Positions 34,790 to 46,119 of a DNA stretch of 64,000 nucleotides are shown piece after piece; position 1 is the first letter of the stretch; every line of letters begins with the position of its first letter. The position numbers were made by a program, and so were the translations under genes. The notes beneath the pieces were generated by a model, which did not search any database, was not told the DNA's origin, and saw nothing but the letters and a program-made list of their open reading frames with translations. This DNA is from an uncultured Blastocatellia bacterium. GTDB taxonomy: Bacteria > Acidobacteriota > Blastocatellia > Pyrinomonadales > Pyrinomonadaceae. Location: positions 1 to 64,000 of the forward strand of contig CAMLLD010000015.1 in NCBI GenBank assembly GCA_946480785.1. Direction: 5' to 3'.

Positions 34790-37501
34790 TCAGGGTTTCG
34801 CGTCCATCCAGTTGTCGCCCACTCCCACGTCGGCGATCAGCGGCACGTCGAGCGACACTGCCGACTCCATCTCGTGTTTGAGTATATCCGTTACCTTCCC
34901 GACTTCCGCGTCGGGCACTTCGACCAGCAACTCGTCGTGCACCTGCATCAACATCCGCGCCGAGAGTCCCGCACGTTTGAACTCTTCATCAACGTGCAAC
35001 ATCGCGATCTTCACGATGTCGCTGGCGGTGCCTTGGATCGGCATGTTAATCGCTTCGCGCTCCGCAGCCTTGCGGATGTTGGCATTGCGATCGGTGATGC
35101 CCGGCAGCGGACGAATGCGGCCGTAGATCGATCGCACGTAGCCATGTTCGCGCGCATGCAGCGGCACCTCCTCCATGTAGCGGCGCACGCCTTTGTAAGT
35201 ATTGTAATAGTCCTCGATAACTTTCTTCGCTTCCTGGCGCGAGATGCCGACGCGTTGCGAGAGTCCCCACGGTTCGATCGCGTAGGCGATGGCGAAGTTT
35301 ACGATCTTCGCGAAGCGGCGTGCTTCGCGCAGCTCTTCGTCGGTGCGCGCGCCAAACACGAGTCGGGCGGTGCGCGCGTGAATGTCTTCGCCTTTCTGAA
35401 ACGCTTCGAGCATCACCGGATCCTGGGTTATATGCGCGAGGAGACGCAGTTCGAGTTGCGAGTAATCCGCGGAGACGATCTTGTTGCCTTTCTCGGCGAC
35501 AAACGCGCGCCGAATGCGGCGGCCCATCTCAGTGCGAATCGGAATGTTTTGCAGGTTCGGATCGCTCGACGATAGACGCCCGGTTGCCGCGACCGTTTGA
35601 TTCAGCTGGCAGTGAATGCGGCCGTCAGTCGCGATCTGCTGCGGCAGTGCGTCGGTGTAGACGCTCTTCAACTTGTCGAGTTCGCGATACTCGATGATCA
35701 AACGCGGCAACTCAAACTGTTGCGCGAGTTCTTCGAGCACCGCTTTGCTCGTCGAGACGCGGCCGGTGGAAGTCTTGCGGCCGATGTCGATGTTCAACTC
35801 GGCAAGGACTTCTCCGACTTGTTTCGGCGAACCGATGTTGAACTCGCGCCCGGCCATCTCATAGATCCGCAGCGTGAGCTTGTGCAGCTCCTGGCCGAGA
35901 TACGTCGAGAGATCCGCGAGCACTTTCGGATCGACTTTCAACCCTGCGCGCTCCATGCGATAGAGCAGCGGCGCGAGCGGCAACTCGATCTCCGAATAGA
36001 TCGTTTCGAGTTTCTTTTCGAGAATGCGTTCGCGCAGCACGCGCGCGGTTTGCGCCGTCAGATCTGCGGCAGTGACAGTTTGCCACGCGCTTTCAGACCA
36101 GTTCGCCGCGGGCGCGTTGCTGTTTTCGATGCCGAGTGCTTCGCGTGCGAGATCGGCGAGATCGTATTTGGTGCGCGCCGGATCGAGCAGGTAAGCCGCG
36201 AGAAACGTGTCGTCTTTGATCCCTTCGAGCGTGATGTTGAAACGATCCAACAGGCCAACCGCTCGTTTCAGATCGTGAACAGATTTTTCGACGAGCCCGT
36301 TCGTGAGTACTCCGCGAAGTTGCTCGATCGCTTGGTCTGCGCCGCCTTCAAACTTCTCGAGATCGACGTACGACGACACGCCCGCGCCGGTTGAAAACGC
36401 GATACCGCGCGTCATGTCGAGCTCGGTGAAGCACTCCTGTTCGCCGGAACCGACGCCGGTTGAATCTGCTATCGCAATCCCGACGTGTTCGGCGTCAAAC
36501 AACGTGCGCACGAGATTGTTGAGATCGTTCTTCGTTTGCACGATGCGATAGTTGTGCTCGGCGCTCGTTGTCGCCGGGCGCGCGACCGCCGCGTCAGCGT
36601 ACTCTTTCTGCAGGAGAGTGAACTCGAGTTCGTGGAACAACTCGTAAGCCGCGGCGCGATCCGGCGGACGCGTTTTGATCTTGTCGAGCTCGAGCGGAAC
36701 GTCGATATCGGTGCGAATACGCGCCAGCTCGCGTGACTGGCGAATCAAGTCGGCGTTGTCGCGCAACGACTCGCGATACGTCTTGTGCTTCACCGACTCC
36801 CAGTTCGCGAGCGCGTTTTCGATCGAACCAAACTGCTGAATGATCTGCACCGCGCCCTTCGAACCGATACCCGGCGCGCCGGGAATGTTGTCGATCGAGT
36901 CGCCCATCAAGCCGAGCAGATCGACGAGCTTGTCCGCGGTCACGCCAAACTTCTTCTCGACCCACGCTTCGTCGCACCACTCAACCGGCGGCACTGGTTC
37001 CTTGCGCTTCACGACCTGCGAATTTTGTCGCATACAAACGATGAGCGGATCGTGCACGAGCTGGCACATGTCTTTGTCGTTCGACACGATCACTGCTTGC
37101 AGTCCTTGCGCCGCGATCTTGTGTGCGAGCGCGCCGATCACGTCGTCTGCTTCGTAACCCGGCGAGTTGATCACCTCGATGTTCAGCACGTCGCAGAGCC
37201 GAAAGATGTAAGGCATCTGGCTCGACAAATCTTCAGGCATCTCGAGCCGGTTCTTCTTGTAATCGGCAAACGTCTCGTGGCGAAAAGTCTTCTCGCGCGA
37301 CTCGAACACGGCAGCGATGTAGTCAGGCTTCTCTTCACGCAACAACTTCAGCAGCATATTCGCAAAGATGTAGACCGCCTGCGTTACCTGGCCTGTGACA
37401 GTCGCGAGTGGCGCGGCGCGATTTTGCAGCGGCGCGAAGAACGCACGAAAGATGTGCGACATCGAGTCGATCAGAAAGACGCGTTCCGTTTTGTTCGCCA
37501 T
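34790..37501 (-). CDS. polA: DNA polymerase I (proofreading site apparently lost)
   Basis: A 903-residue family A polymerase. The N-terminal 5' nuclease domain (VFLIDSMSHIFRAFFAP, AVFESREKTFRHE, YEADDVIGALA, SNDKDMCQLV, GIGSKGAVQII) is intact. The 3'-5' exonuclease-like domain (about 320-490) lacks the catalytic D-x-E: the expected FDTET strand reads GIAIADS, and the second Asp site reads SVHDLKR. So proofreading is probably absent, as in Taq and Bst enzymes. The polymerase domain has motif A (SADYSQLELR), motif B (RRFAKIVNFAIAYAIEPWG, where the usual Tyr-Gly is Tyr-Ala) and motif C (VHDELL). The ATG overlaps the HDAC-like stop by one base. Confidence 0.95.
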   Translation of the reverse strand: MANKTERVFLIDSMSHIFRAFFAPLQNRAAPLATVTGQVTQAVYIFANMLLKLLREEKPDYIAAVFESREKTFRHETFADYKKNRLEMPEDLSSQMPYIFRLCDVLNIEVINSPGYEADDVIGALAHKIAAQGLQAVIVSNDKDMCQLVHDPLIVCMRQNSQVVKRKEPVPPVEWCDEAWVEKKFGVTADKLVDLLGLMGDSIDNIPGAPGIGSKGAVQIIQQFGSIENALANWESVKHKTYRESLRDNADLIRQSRELARIRTDIDVPLELDKIKTRPPDRAAAYELFHELEFTLLQKEYADAAVARPATTSAEHNYRIVQTKNDLNNLVRTLFDAEHVGIAIADSTGVGSGEQECFTELDMTRGIAFSTGAGVSSYVDLEKFEGGADQAIEQLRGVLTNGLVEKSVHDLKRAVGLLDRFNITLEGIKDDTFLAAYLLDPARTKYDLADLAREALGIENSNAPAANWSESAWQTVTAADLTAQTARVLRERILEKKLETIYSEIELPLAPLLYRMERAGLKVDPKVLADLSTYLGQELHKLTLRIYEMAGREFNIGSPKQVGEVLAELNIDIGRKTSTGRVSTSKAVLEELAQQFELPRLIIEYRELDKLKSVYTDALPQQIATDGRIHCQLNQTVAATGRLSSSDPNLQNIPIRTEMGRRIRRAFVAEKGNKIVSADYSQLELRLLAHITQDPVMLEAFQKGEDIHARTARLVFGARTDEELREARRFAKIVNFAIAYAIEPWGLSQRVGISRQEAKKVIEDYYNTYKGVRRYMEEVPLHAREHGYVRSIYGRIRPLPGITDRNANIRKAAEREAINMPIQGTASDIVKIAMLHVDEEFKRAGLSARMLMQVHDELLVEVPDAEVGKVTDILKHEMESAVSLDVPLIADVGVGDNWMDAKP

Positions 37502-38442
37502 TAACGACTGAGCTCCTCGACGTGCGCCCGCACCGTCTCGCCGAGCGTCTCCAAATTGTATCCACCCTCAAGACAGGAAACGAGACGTCCCTTGCAACTA
37601 CTCGCCGCCCACTGCTTCAACGCGCGCGTCATGTCGACGAAGTCTTCGTCCTTGAGCAGCAACTGTCCGAGCGGATCGCCGAGATGCGAATCGAAGCCCG
37701 CCGAGATGATGATCAGGTCGGGACTGAAACTCGTTGCCATTTCTTCGAGCGCCGCTTCGAACGCGCGCTTCTGTTGCTGCGCCGGCGTCGCTGCGCGCAA
37801 CGGCAGGTTCAACGTGTAACCAAGACCACGGCCCATTCCCTTCTCGCCGCGCGATCCGGTCCCCGGATACCACGGATATTGATGCGACGAGAAAAAGTAG
37901 ACAGACGGGTCGTCGTAGAAGATTCCCTGCGTGCCGTTGCCGTGGTGAACGTCCCAATCGACGATCGCGACGCGCTCGATCTCGGGATAGTGTTGTTGCG
38001 CGTAGCGGGCCGCAACCGCGACGTTATTGAACAGACAAAAACCCATCGCCCGTTCTTCCGTTGCGTGATGGCCCGGCGGACGCACCGGCACGAACGCATT
38101 GTCGACCTCGCCTTTCATGATCAGGTCGATCGCCTGGCAAGGCGCGCCGGCCGCATGTCGCGCCGCGTCAAACGAACGCATCGAGACTACAGTGTCCGCA
38201 TCGAGGTAACCAATACCTTCAGCGACGACTCGTTCGACGTGTTTGTAAAGCTGCGGTGAATGCGCCGCTTGGATATCGCCGCGCGCAGCTTCGCGCGCCT
38301 GCACCTCGACGAGGCTGGGCCATAACTCCGCATCCCCTTTCAGCGCGTCCATCACAACCTGATAGCGCGAAGGAGTTTCCGGATGACCCGGTCCGGTGTC
38401 GTGTTCACGGAAGACGGGGTGGTGAATGATCGCAGTAGTCAT
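37501..38442 (-). CDS. Histone-deacetylase-family protein (AcuC/HdaH-like)
   Basis: A 313-residue arginase-fold deacetylase. Active-site His pair RPPGHHATEE (His125/126), Zn ligands Asp164 and His166 in DWDVHHGNGTQ, the GFDSHLGDPLG Asp and the catalytic Tyr region in LEGGYNLE are all present. Bacterial members deacetylate acetyl-lysine (AcuC on acetyl-CoA synthetase) or acetylpolyamines. The substrate is undecided. It is the first gene of a minus-strand unit with polA and a kinase, coupled to polA by a one-base TAATG overlap. Confidence 0.9.
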   Translation of the reverse strand: MTTAIIHHPVFREHDTGPGHPETPSRYQVVMDALKGDAELWPSLVEVQAREAARGDIQAAHSPQLYKHVERVVAEGIGYLDADTVVSMRSFDAARHAAGAPCQAIDLIMKGEVDNAFVPVRPPGHHATEERAMGFCLFNNVAVAARYAQQHYPEIERVAIVDWDVHHGNGTQGIFYDDPSVYFFSSHQYPWYPGTGSRGEKGMGRGLGYTLNLPLRAATPAQQQKRAFEAALEEMATSFSPDLIIISAGFDSHLGDPLGQLLLKDEDFVDMTRALKQWAASSCKGRLVSCLEGGYNLETLGETVRAHVEELSR

Positions 38443-38601
38443 TAATTACAAGCACAACTTATCAAGCGTACGGTAACGAAACAAGCGGGGGCCGCGTTAA
38501 TTGGTTTAGCCCTGATAAAACCGTGATTTTACGTGTTGGGAATAGGGTTTGCCGTTGGGCGAGGCGGAAACCGGGGAGGAACTCAAGGAGGGTTTTCAAC
38601 A

Positions 38602-38757
38602 ATGAAGCGAGTGTTGGCTTTCATCTTGATATGGACGTTTCTGGTCGTCACCGGAACCATCGTTTCGGCCAACAGCCAAACGCGACTTAGGCATAGATCA
38701 CAACTAACAGAACTGAGTAATCAAAACAACGGAGGCAAAGTAAATGTCATACGATGA
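38602..38757 (+). CDS. Small secreted peptide upstream of BON gene
   Basis: A 51-residue product from the ATG preceded by AAGGAGGG with good spacing. The signal peptide MKRVLAFILIWTFLVVTGTIVSA is followed by a short Asn/Gln/Arg-rich mature part (NSQTRLRHRSQLTELSNQNN). The longer in-frame start at 38533 lacks a ribosome site. Its 3' end overlaps the start of the BON gene by 14 nt and contains that gene's GGAGG ribosome site, pointing to coupled translation. Function unknown. Confidence 0.6.
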   Translation: MKRVLAFILIWTFLVVTGTIVSANSQTRLRHRSQLTELSNQNNGGKVNVIR

Positions 38758-39349
38758 AGAACAGGCAAGAAGAAGCCGCGTGGTCGTGGAGACGCCGAAC
38801 GAACGGCGCGAAGTGGTCCAGTCACAAGCGGTGCGAACGCCGGATCGCAGCGGAATCTCAGCGGGAATGGTAGGCGTGCTGGTCGTGGTGGCAATCGCCT
38901 TGATCACGATGCTGGTACTGTTCTGGATGAGTAGTCAACCGACTGATACTGCGACCACACCTGCGGCGCAGCAGCCGACTACGATCGTGCAACAACCAGC
39001 ACCGGCGCAACAGCCTCCGGTGATTATTCAACAACCTGCGCCTGTGACCACACAGCCCGCGCCCGTTATCGTGACGCCGCCGGCAGGTGGAACCACAGCA
39101 GCGCCGTCAACGACGACGACCGACACGCAGACGTCGGTGAACGTCGACACGAAGATTCAAACCGAGATCGATAAGCGCCTGACCGATGACCCAACATTCT
39201 CGTCGTTGGGAATCACGGCGACTGTCCTGGATGGAAAAGTGACGCTGCTCGGCACCGTCAAGACTCAGGACTTGAAGGACGCGGCCGAACGAATGGTGAA
39301 ACAGATCAAGGGCGTGAAGTCAGTCGATAACCAGATCACTGTACTGTGA
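38744..39349 (+). CDS. Membrane-anchored BON-domain protein
   Basis: A 201-residue protein. A short cytoplasmic N-terminus (VVVETPNERREVVQ) is followed by one membrane helix (about 45-67, VGVLVVVAIALITMLVLFWM). A Pro/Gln/Thr-rich linker with repeated QQPAP units comes next (70-130). The C-terminal BON domain (about 135-201) has VDTKIQTEIDKRL, DGKVTLLGTVKT and [21 protein letters not shown] domains bind membranes or phospholipids and occur in osmotic-stress proteins such as OsmY. Type II orientation would place the BON domain outside. It overlaps the MFS gene by 14 nt at the 3' ends. Confidence 0.87.
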   Translation: MSYDEEQARRSRVVVETPNERREVVQSQAVRTPDRSGISAGMVGVLVVVAIALITMLVLFWMSSQPTDTATTPAAQQPTTIVQQPAPAQQPPVIIQQPAPVTTQPAPVIVTPPAGGTTAAPSTTTTDTQTSVNVDTKIQTEIDKRLTDDPTFSSLGITATVLDGKVTLLGTVKTQDLKDAAERMVKQIKGVKSVDNQITVL

Positions 39350-40595
39350 TCTCGTTACTGACACTTGATATTTCAAACTCCATCAGGCTCTTCGACTTCA
39401 CCGCCGCGATACCCGCAGCAGTAGTCGAGCCTAACCCGCCAACAATCACGGATAGCGGCGCTCGAATGAGCGCCGCTAATAAACCAGCCTCCAGTTCACC
39501 TAACTGTGGACCACCCATGAAGAACATCATGTTGATCGACGTCATGCGTCCGCGCAGATGATTGGGCGTGACGAGTTGACGAATCGTTTGCCGTAACACG
39601 GTGCTGACCGTATCGGCGGCGCCGGTGAGCGCAAGCATCAACAACGAAATCCAGAACACTCGCGAAACACCGAAGGCCATTGTCGCGACTCCGTACACCG
39701 CGACCGCCCCAACGACGGTTCGTCCTTCCCGCCTGAACGTTCCGATTCGCGCCATGAAGAACGCGGTAATCACTGAACCGATTGCGGGCGCGGCGGCGAG
39801 TAATCCATAACCATGCGCTCCGACCTGCAAAATGTCGCGCGCGAAGATCGGTAACAGCAGCGTCGCGGACGCGAAGAACGTCGCGACGAAATCCAGCGTC
39901 ATCGTTTGGACCATGATCGGCGTGCGCCAGACAAACTGTAGACCTTCCTTCAGCGCGGCGAAGCTCAGCGCCTGTCGTCGATCGCTCTGCAAGTCGGGAC
40001 TACCACTCACACGCATCGCCAGTAACGCTATGATCACGGCGAGGAAGGAGAGAGCGTTGAAAGCGTAAATGACTGCCGGGCCGCGCGCGGCGAGTATGAA
40101 GCCGGCGAGCGCCGGCCCGCTGATCGTGGCCACGTTGAAAACGATCATCGAGAGACTGACGGCGTTAGGGAAATCTTCGAGCGGCACGAGTGAAGGCATT
40201 AATGATTGGCGCGCGGGAAGGTCAAAGGCAGTGGCCGCGGAGGCGAGCGCACTCAATAAGTAGATGGGCCAAACGCTTCTGATGCCGGCGAACGTAGTCG
40301 CAGTCAGCAGTCCGGCGCTGGTGAGCATCACCGTTTGCGTGACGATCATCAGTCGTTTTCTGTTCACCGCATCCGCGACCACACCGCCAATGAGCGAACA
40401 AACAATCACCGGCACGCCGCGAAAGAGGCCGACTAGGCCCAGCGCGACCGCAGACTGCGTTAACTCATAAACGTGCCAGTTGATCGCGACCGTCTGCATC
40501 TGCGATCCGGTAACGGACACGATCAATCCGAGCCAGAGGAGCCGAAAGTCGCGATGCCGGAGCGCTGCGAAGGCAGAGTTTCTCGGAGTACTCAC
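39336..40595 (-). CDS. MFS transporter (EntS/MFS_3-like)
   Basis: A 419-residue, twelve-helix transporter: N-terminal [38 protein letters not shown], the loop 2-3 motif [14 protein letters not shown], and GVFRRGVPV-type second helices. It belongs to the efflux group that includes the enterobactin exporter EntS and macrolide exporters. Its start overlaps the stop of the radical SAM gene by 4 nt, so it may export that enzyme's product. Convergent with the BON gene. Confidence 0.86.
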   Translation of the reverse strand: MSTPRNSAFAALRHRDFRLLWLGLIVSVTGSQMQTVAINWHVYELTQSAVALGLVGLFRGVPVIVCSLIGGVVADAVNRKRLMIVTQTVMLTSAGLLTATTFAGIRSVWPIYLLSALASAATAFDLPARQSLMPSLVPLEDFPNAVSLSMIVFNVATISGPALAGFILAARGPAVIYAFNALSFLAVIIALLAMRVSGSPDLQSDRRQALSFAALKEGLQFVWRTPIMVQTMTLDFVATFFASATLLLPIFARDILQVGAHGYGLLAAAPAIGSVITAFFMARIGTFRREGRTVVGAVAVYGVATMAFGVSRVFWISLLMLALTGAADTVSTVLRQTIRQLVTPNHLRGRMTSINMMFFMGGPQLGELEAGLLAALIRAPLSVIVGGLGSTTAAGIAAVKSKSLMEFEISSVSNEITVQ

Positions 40596-42079
40596 GAATA
40601 GCAGTGAGCTTCCGTCAACTTGCGGAAGTGGTAGGCCATCGCCGCGTGACGCAGTAGTTCAGTCATTCGATCGCGATCCGTGCGCAGTGCCTGGAGGAAG
40701 AAGCGCCAGAACTCACGCCGCTCCGCGTCGAGCACGCCGAGGTGGATCGCGATGCGCAGAAAAGCTTTGACTGCTTTGAAGCCGTGATACTGGTGCGCTT
40801 CGGGCACGTCCTGCGGCGTGCGCTGCAAGGAGTCGAGCGCGCGGCGGTAGTACTCGCTCGGCTTGTAGATCGTGCGCATGATGCGCTGGTAGCCGGCTTG
40901 CAGTGTTTCCGCGTCCATGCGCGGAATGAAGTTCAGTGACGAGAGCGTGTTGTTGCCGGTGGCGTCGTTGCCGAGTAAACGGCCTTCGCGTTCGAGGCGT
41001 TTCCAGAGTTGCGTGTCCGGCAGCGCATTGAGCATGCCGACCATGGCCATCGGGATCGCGCTCTCGCGAATGAACTCGATCTGTCGTTCAAAAATGTCGT
41101 CCGGATCGTTGTCGAAACCGACGATGAAACCGGCCATTACTTCCATGCCGTGGCTCTGAATCTTGCGCACGGAGTCGAGCAGGTTGCCGCGGTTCTGAGT
41201 CTTCTGCGCTTCTTTGAGACTCTCTTCGACCGGCGTCTCAATGCCGAGGAAGACGCGACGAAAACCGGCATCCTTCATCGATACGAGCAGGTCGTCGTCG
41301 TCGGCCAGGTTCACGCTCGCTTCCGTCAGCAAAGAGAACGGCATGCCATTGTTCTTCTGCCACGCGACCATGTCCGGCATGAGTTGGCGCACGTTTTTCT
41401 TGTTGCCAATGAAGTTGTCGTCGACGATGAAGAGTGGACCACGCCAGCCGAGACGTTTCAGTTCGTCAAACTCAGCGAGCATCTGTTGATTGCTCTTTGT
41501 GCGCGGAACACGACCGTAGATCTCGATGATGTCGCAAAACTCACACGAGAACGGACAACCGCGCGAGTACTGCACCGACATGCAACTGTATTTCTTCAGG
41601 TTCACGAGACCGAAGTCCGGAATCGGCGTGATCGACATCGGCGGCCGCTGCGGCGCTTTGTAAATCCGCTTTGCTTCGCCACGTTCGAGGTCGACGAAAA
41701 ACTCCGGCAGCGTTGTTTCCGCTTCGCCCTGGAAGATGTGATCGGCGTCGGGCAGTTCTTCGATCGTGCTGGTCACGTATGGTCCACCGAGCACGATGAG
41801 CTTGCCGAGTTTCTTCGCGCGCGCCGCCACCTCGTGCAACGACTCCTTCTGAGCCAGCATGCCGGTGATGAAAACCATGTCGGCCCATTCGAGCTGAGAT
41901 GTCTTCAATGACTCGATGTTCAAGTCAACGAGGCGACGCTCGCACGAACGCGGCAGCAGGCTCGAAACAGTCAATAGACCAAGCGGTGGAAAAACGGAGC
42001 GCTTGCCTTCAAAGGGCAGCGCATAGCGGAAACTCCAGTACGTCTCGGGAAACTCCGGATTAACGAGTAGGATTTTCAT
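40592..42079 (-). CDS. B12-binding-domain radical SAM protein (DUF4070)
   Basis: A 495-residue enzyme. The cobalamin-binding-like Rossmann domain (about 1-145, [41 protein letters not shown]) lacks the DxHxxG base-off motif, as usual in this class. The radical SAM domain has Cys175, Cys179 and Cys182 in [12 protein letters not shown], then [18 protein letters not shown] and [12 protein letters not shown]. The C-terminal DUF4070 region follows (from about 370). Related enzymes methylate unactivated carbons or build lipid and antibiotic scaffolds. The reaction cannot be named. It is coupled to an MFS exporter by a 4-nt overlap. Confidence 0.88.
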   Translation of the reverse strand: MKILLVNPEFPETYWSFRYALPFEGKRSVFPPLGLLTVSSLLPRSCERRLVDLNIESLKTSQLEWADMVFITGMLAQKESLHEVAARAKKLGKLIVLGGPYVTSTIEELPDADHIFQGEAETTLPEFFVDLERGEAKRIYKAPQRPPMSITPIPDFGLVNLKKYSCMSVQYSRGCPFSCEFCDIIEIYGRVPRTKSNQQMLAEFDELKRLGWRGPLFIVDDNFIGNKKNVRQLMPDMVAWQKNNGMPFSLLTEASVNLADDDDLLVSMKDAGFRRVFLGIETPVEESLKEAQKTQNRGNLLDSVRKIQSHGMEVMAGFIVGFDNDPDDIFERQIEFIRESAIPMAMVGMLNALPDTQLWKRLEREGRLLGNDATGNNTLSSLNFIPRMDAETLQAGYQRIMRTIYKPSEYYRRALDSLQRTPQDVPEAHQYHGFKAVKAFLRIAIHLGVLDAERREFWRFFLQALRTDRDRMTELLRHAAMAYHFRKLTEAHCYS

Positions 42080-42208
42080 CAGTGGGTAAAGTACTGTAAT
42101 CGATCTAATCGCGCAAATCTATGTTCTCGAACTGTCGTTTGCGTGTGTTTCTGTTATAGAATCGCCGCTCGTCTCCTGCCCCTAACTTTACGAAAGGTCG
42201 ACTGCATC

Positions 42209-43675
42209 ATGAATACACAAGTTTCACGCGCACTCGCCGCACTCCTCATTACTCTATTTTCGTTATCTCCCGTATGGGCCACATGCGGAGGCGGCGGTGG
42301 CGGCGGCACCGGCGGTGTCGGCGGCGGCAGCCGGGGCGCGGGCGGTCCTGACCCGGTGGTTTACAACGTGCCGTGGAGTATGTACGACGTGCGCAAAACA
42401 CCGCAGAAGGGATTGGTCCTTTATTGGTTCCCGGCCAGCAATAATGAGCTCCAGAAGTCGAGCCTGAAAACGTCACGCATTCTCACGCTCTACGCCGCGC
42501 AGTGCGTAACGATGACTGTCGCCGATGCGAAGACGCCTGAGTTGCAGAGCATCATCGGCGACTCCGCGTTGCCGGTTGCGGTGTTGACGAGCGCCGACGG
42601 CGCGCCGATCAAGAAGATCGAAAACACCGGCGGCAAGTTGAAAGCAGAGCAGGTCGAGAAAGTCGTCGACGCGGAAATGAAACAACGCGAAGCCGCGCTC
42701 GACGAACAGTTGAAGACCGGGAAAGAAAAAGCGAAAGCCGGCGACAAAGACGGCGCGCTGGCGGCGCTGAAAGCCGTTGCCGAAGAGAAATGTTTGTTCC
42801 CGAAGAAAGCAAAGGACGCCGCGAAGGAGTTGAAGAAACTCGGCGTTGAAGAGGTCGGCAGTATTCCCGAGCAGACGCCGGTGTTCGATCGTGTGCAGAG
42901 TGCGCGCATCGAGGCCGTGATGAGACAAGGTCTGCGGGCGGAGGTCGCGGAGCGCTACGTCGTCGCGGAGAAGTTTTACAAACAAGCGAACCAGATGGAT
43001 CCGGCCGATCCGACACCGTTGCGTTATCTAGGCGAACTCTATCGCCATCACCTCGGCGACTGGTCCCAGGCGCGCGTCGTGTTCGATCAGATCCTGAACA
43101 TGCCCGCCGATCCGATCGCGCGCGCGGTGGCGTTGCACGGTCTCGGCAAGATGACGATTCATGAGGGCGAGTTCAAGAAAGGACTGCACCTGATGGAGCA
43201 ATCGGTGGCGGAGTTTCCGCTCGCGCTCGCTTATCGCAATCTCGCGGTCTACTGGAATTCGGAAGGCGATCTCGAGCAAGGCAATGCTTACACACAGAAA
43301 GCGCTCGCACTCGATCCGAAAGATTCTTACAACCTCGTGTTCGCGGCGGTGTTCATGGCGGCGTCGGGCCACGGCGATGAAGCGTTGAAGATCGCGCGTG
43401 CGAATCGCAACCTGTTGCCTGCTTCTTACAACCTCGCGGCGATCTTTGCGCAGACGGGTCACAAGCGCGAAGCACTCGCGCTGTTGCAGCGTCACTTCTT
43501 CCGTTACGAGCGTTACCAGACGGTACGTGCGAAGGAGATGATGGAGGCGCGTGTGGATGCGGTGTTTGATTCGTTGCGCCAGGACTCGCAGTTTCTCGCA
43601 CTCACGAGTGGCGCAGACGGCAAGCTGCCGATGCCGATGAAGCTGCTGACCGGCACAATGCAAAACCAACGCTAG
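42209..43675 (+). CDS. Exported thioredoxin-like/TPR protein with Gly-rich N-terminus
   Basis: A 488-residue protein beginning at the ATG that opens a signal peptide (MNTQVSRALAALLITLFSLSPVWA). Directly after it comes a Gly-rich run around TCGGGGGGGTGG. A domain of about 100 residues follows that looks thioredoxin-like without a CxxC (GLVLYWFPASNNELQKSSLKTSRIL, GDSALPVAVLTSADG). A charged helix comes next, then at least five TPR units (for example AEKFYKQANQMDPADPTPLRYLGELYR, and FPLALAYRNLAVYWNSEGDLEQG). Probably a periplasmic scaffold. A run of nine G follows shortly after the stop. Confidence 0.7.
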   Translation: MNTQVSRALAALLITLFSLSPVWATCGGGGGGGTGGVGGGSRGAGGPDPVVYNVPWSMYDVRKTPQKGLVLYWFPASNNELQKSSLKTSRILTLYAAQCVTMTVADAKTPELQSIIGDSALPVAVLTSADGAPIKKIENTGGKLKAEQVEKVVDAEMKQREAALDEQLKTGKEKAKAGDKDGALAALKAVAEEKCLFPKKAKDAAKELKKLGVEEVGSIPEQTPVFDRVQSARIEAVMRQGLRAEVAERYVVAEKFYKQANQMDPADPTPLRYLGELYRHHLGDWSQARVVFDQILNMPADPIARAVALHGLGKMTIHEGEFKKGLHLMEQSVAEFPLALAYRNLAVYWNSEGDLEQGNAYTQKALALDPKDSYNLVFAAVFMAASGHGDEALKIARANRNLLPASYNLAAIFAQTGHKREALALLQRHFFRYERYQTVRAKEMMEARVDAVFDSLRQDSQFLALTSGADGKLPMPMKLLTGTMQNQR

Positions 43676-44587
43676 TTTTACTGGGGGGGGGCTGCTTGCG
43701 AGTGGCCGCCCTTTCTTAGATCACTGAATCGAAATTGAAAACGGATTTCAACTAGGCTATACTGCGGCGCGTTATGCTGAACTCCTTCATTATCGTCATG
43801 CGCGAGGGCTTCGAATCATTCCTCCTCGTCGCCGTCATCCTCGCTTACCTGCGTAAATCGGGCCAGAAATGGCTGACCTCGTCTGTTTATATCGCGATTG
43901 CCCTCGGCCTTTCCGCGAGCGCGGGCCTCGCTTACGTGCTCAACAACGGCATCGACGAGAACACCGCGACACGCTTCTTCGGCGAGACGATGGGCGCGTA
44001 CGTGAATCAGTTCTTCGGTAACGAGGCTTTGCGCGAGGCAGTGCTCGGGGCCGCGGCCGTGGTGATGGTCGGCACGCTCGTGATTCACATGTGGCGCAGT
44101 GGTCCAAAGATTCAGCAACACATGCGCGAACGTTTGACCGCGATGTCTTCGAAGAGCTCGCGTATCGCCGCGGTGCTCGGCGTGTTTCTTTTCACCTTCC
44201 TGATGATCACTCGCGAGGGCATGGAGACCGCGTTGATGCTGATGCAGGTGCGAGACTCGAACCTCATCGGCGGCGCGTTGCTCGGTCTTGTGGCAGCAGT
44301 TGCTTTCGCGTGGGGTTGGGCACGCTTTGGTCATCTCATCAACGTGCGTCGTTTCTTCCAGGTCACTGCAATTTTCCTGCTGCTGTTTTTGATCCAGGTG
44401 GCGATCTATTCGTTCCACGAGTTTGCGGAAGCAGGCTTGTTGCCGAATAGCGAGTTTCTGCACGCCGCGACGGAGAAGTTTTCGCCTGATGGTCTATACG
44501 GCAAGTGGTTCTCGCCGATCGTGATCGGGCTCTGTGCGTTGTGGTTGTTGGGTGCGTGGTTGATCGATCGCGCGCGAAACGGATCGC

Positions 44588-46081
<1,494 letters not shown>

Positions 46082-46090
46082 GCAAAGTCT

Positions 46091-46106
46091 TATATCACAT
46101 GATATA
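46091..46106. promoter_or_regulatory. Candidate divergent operator, TATATCA-CA-TGATATA
   Basis: A perfect 7-bp inverted repeat with a 2-bp spacer, TATATCACATGATATA. It is centred in the 38-bp gap between the acyl-CoA ligase start (46081) and the aldehyde dehydrogenase start (46120). Size and AT-rich symmetry resemble sites of GntR or MarR-type dimeric regulators. One bound dimer could cover both translation starts. No regulator gene lies next to it. Confidence 0.55.
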
Positions 46107-46119
46107 TTCCAGCACTCTT

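Noticed and set aside
43681..43720. Terminator formed by the G-run and following GGCCGCCC-TTTCTT
   Set aside because: The pairing is weak and interrupted; a run of nine G followed by a T-rich patch is present, but no convincing stem.
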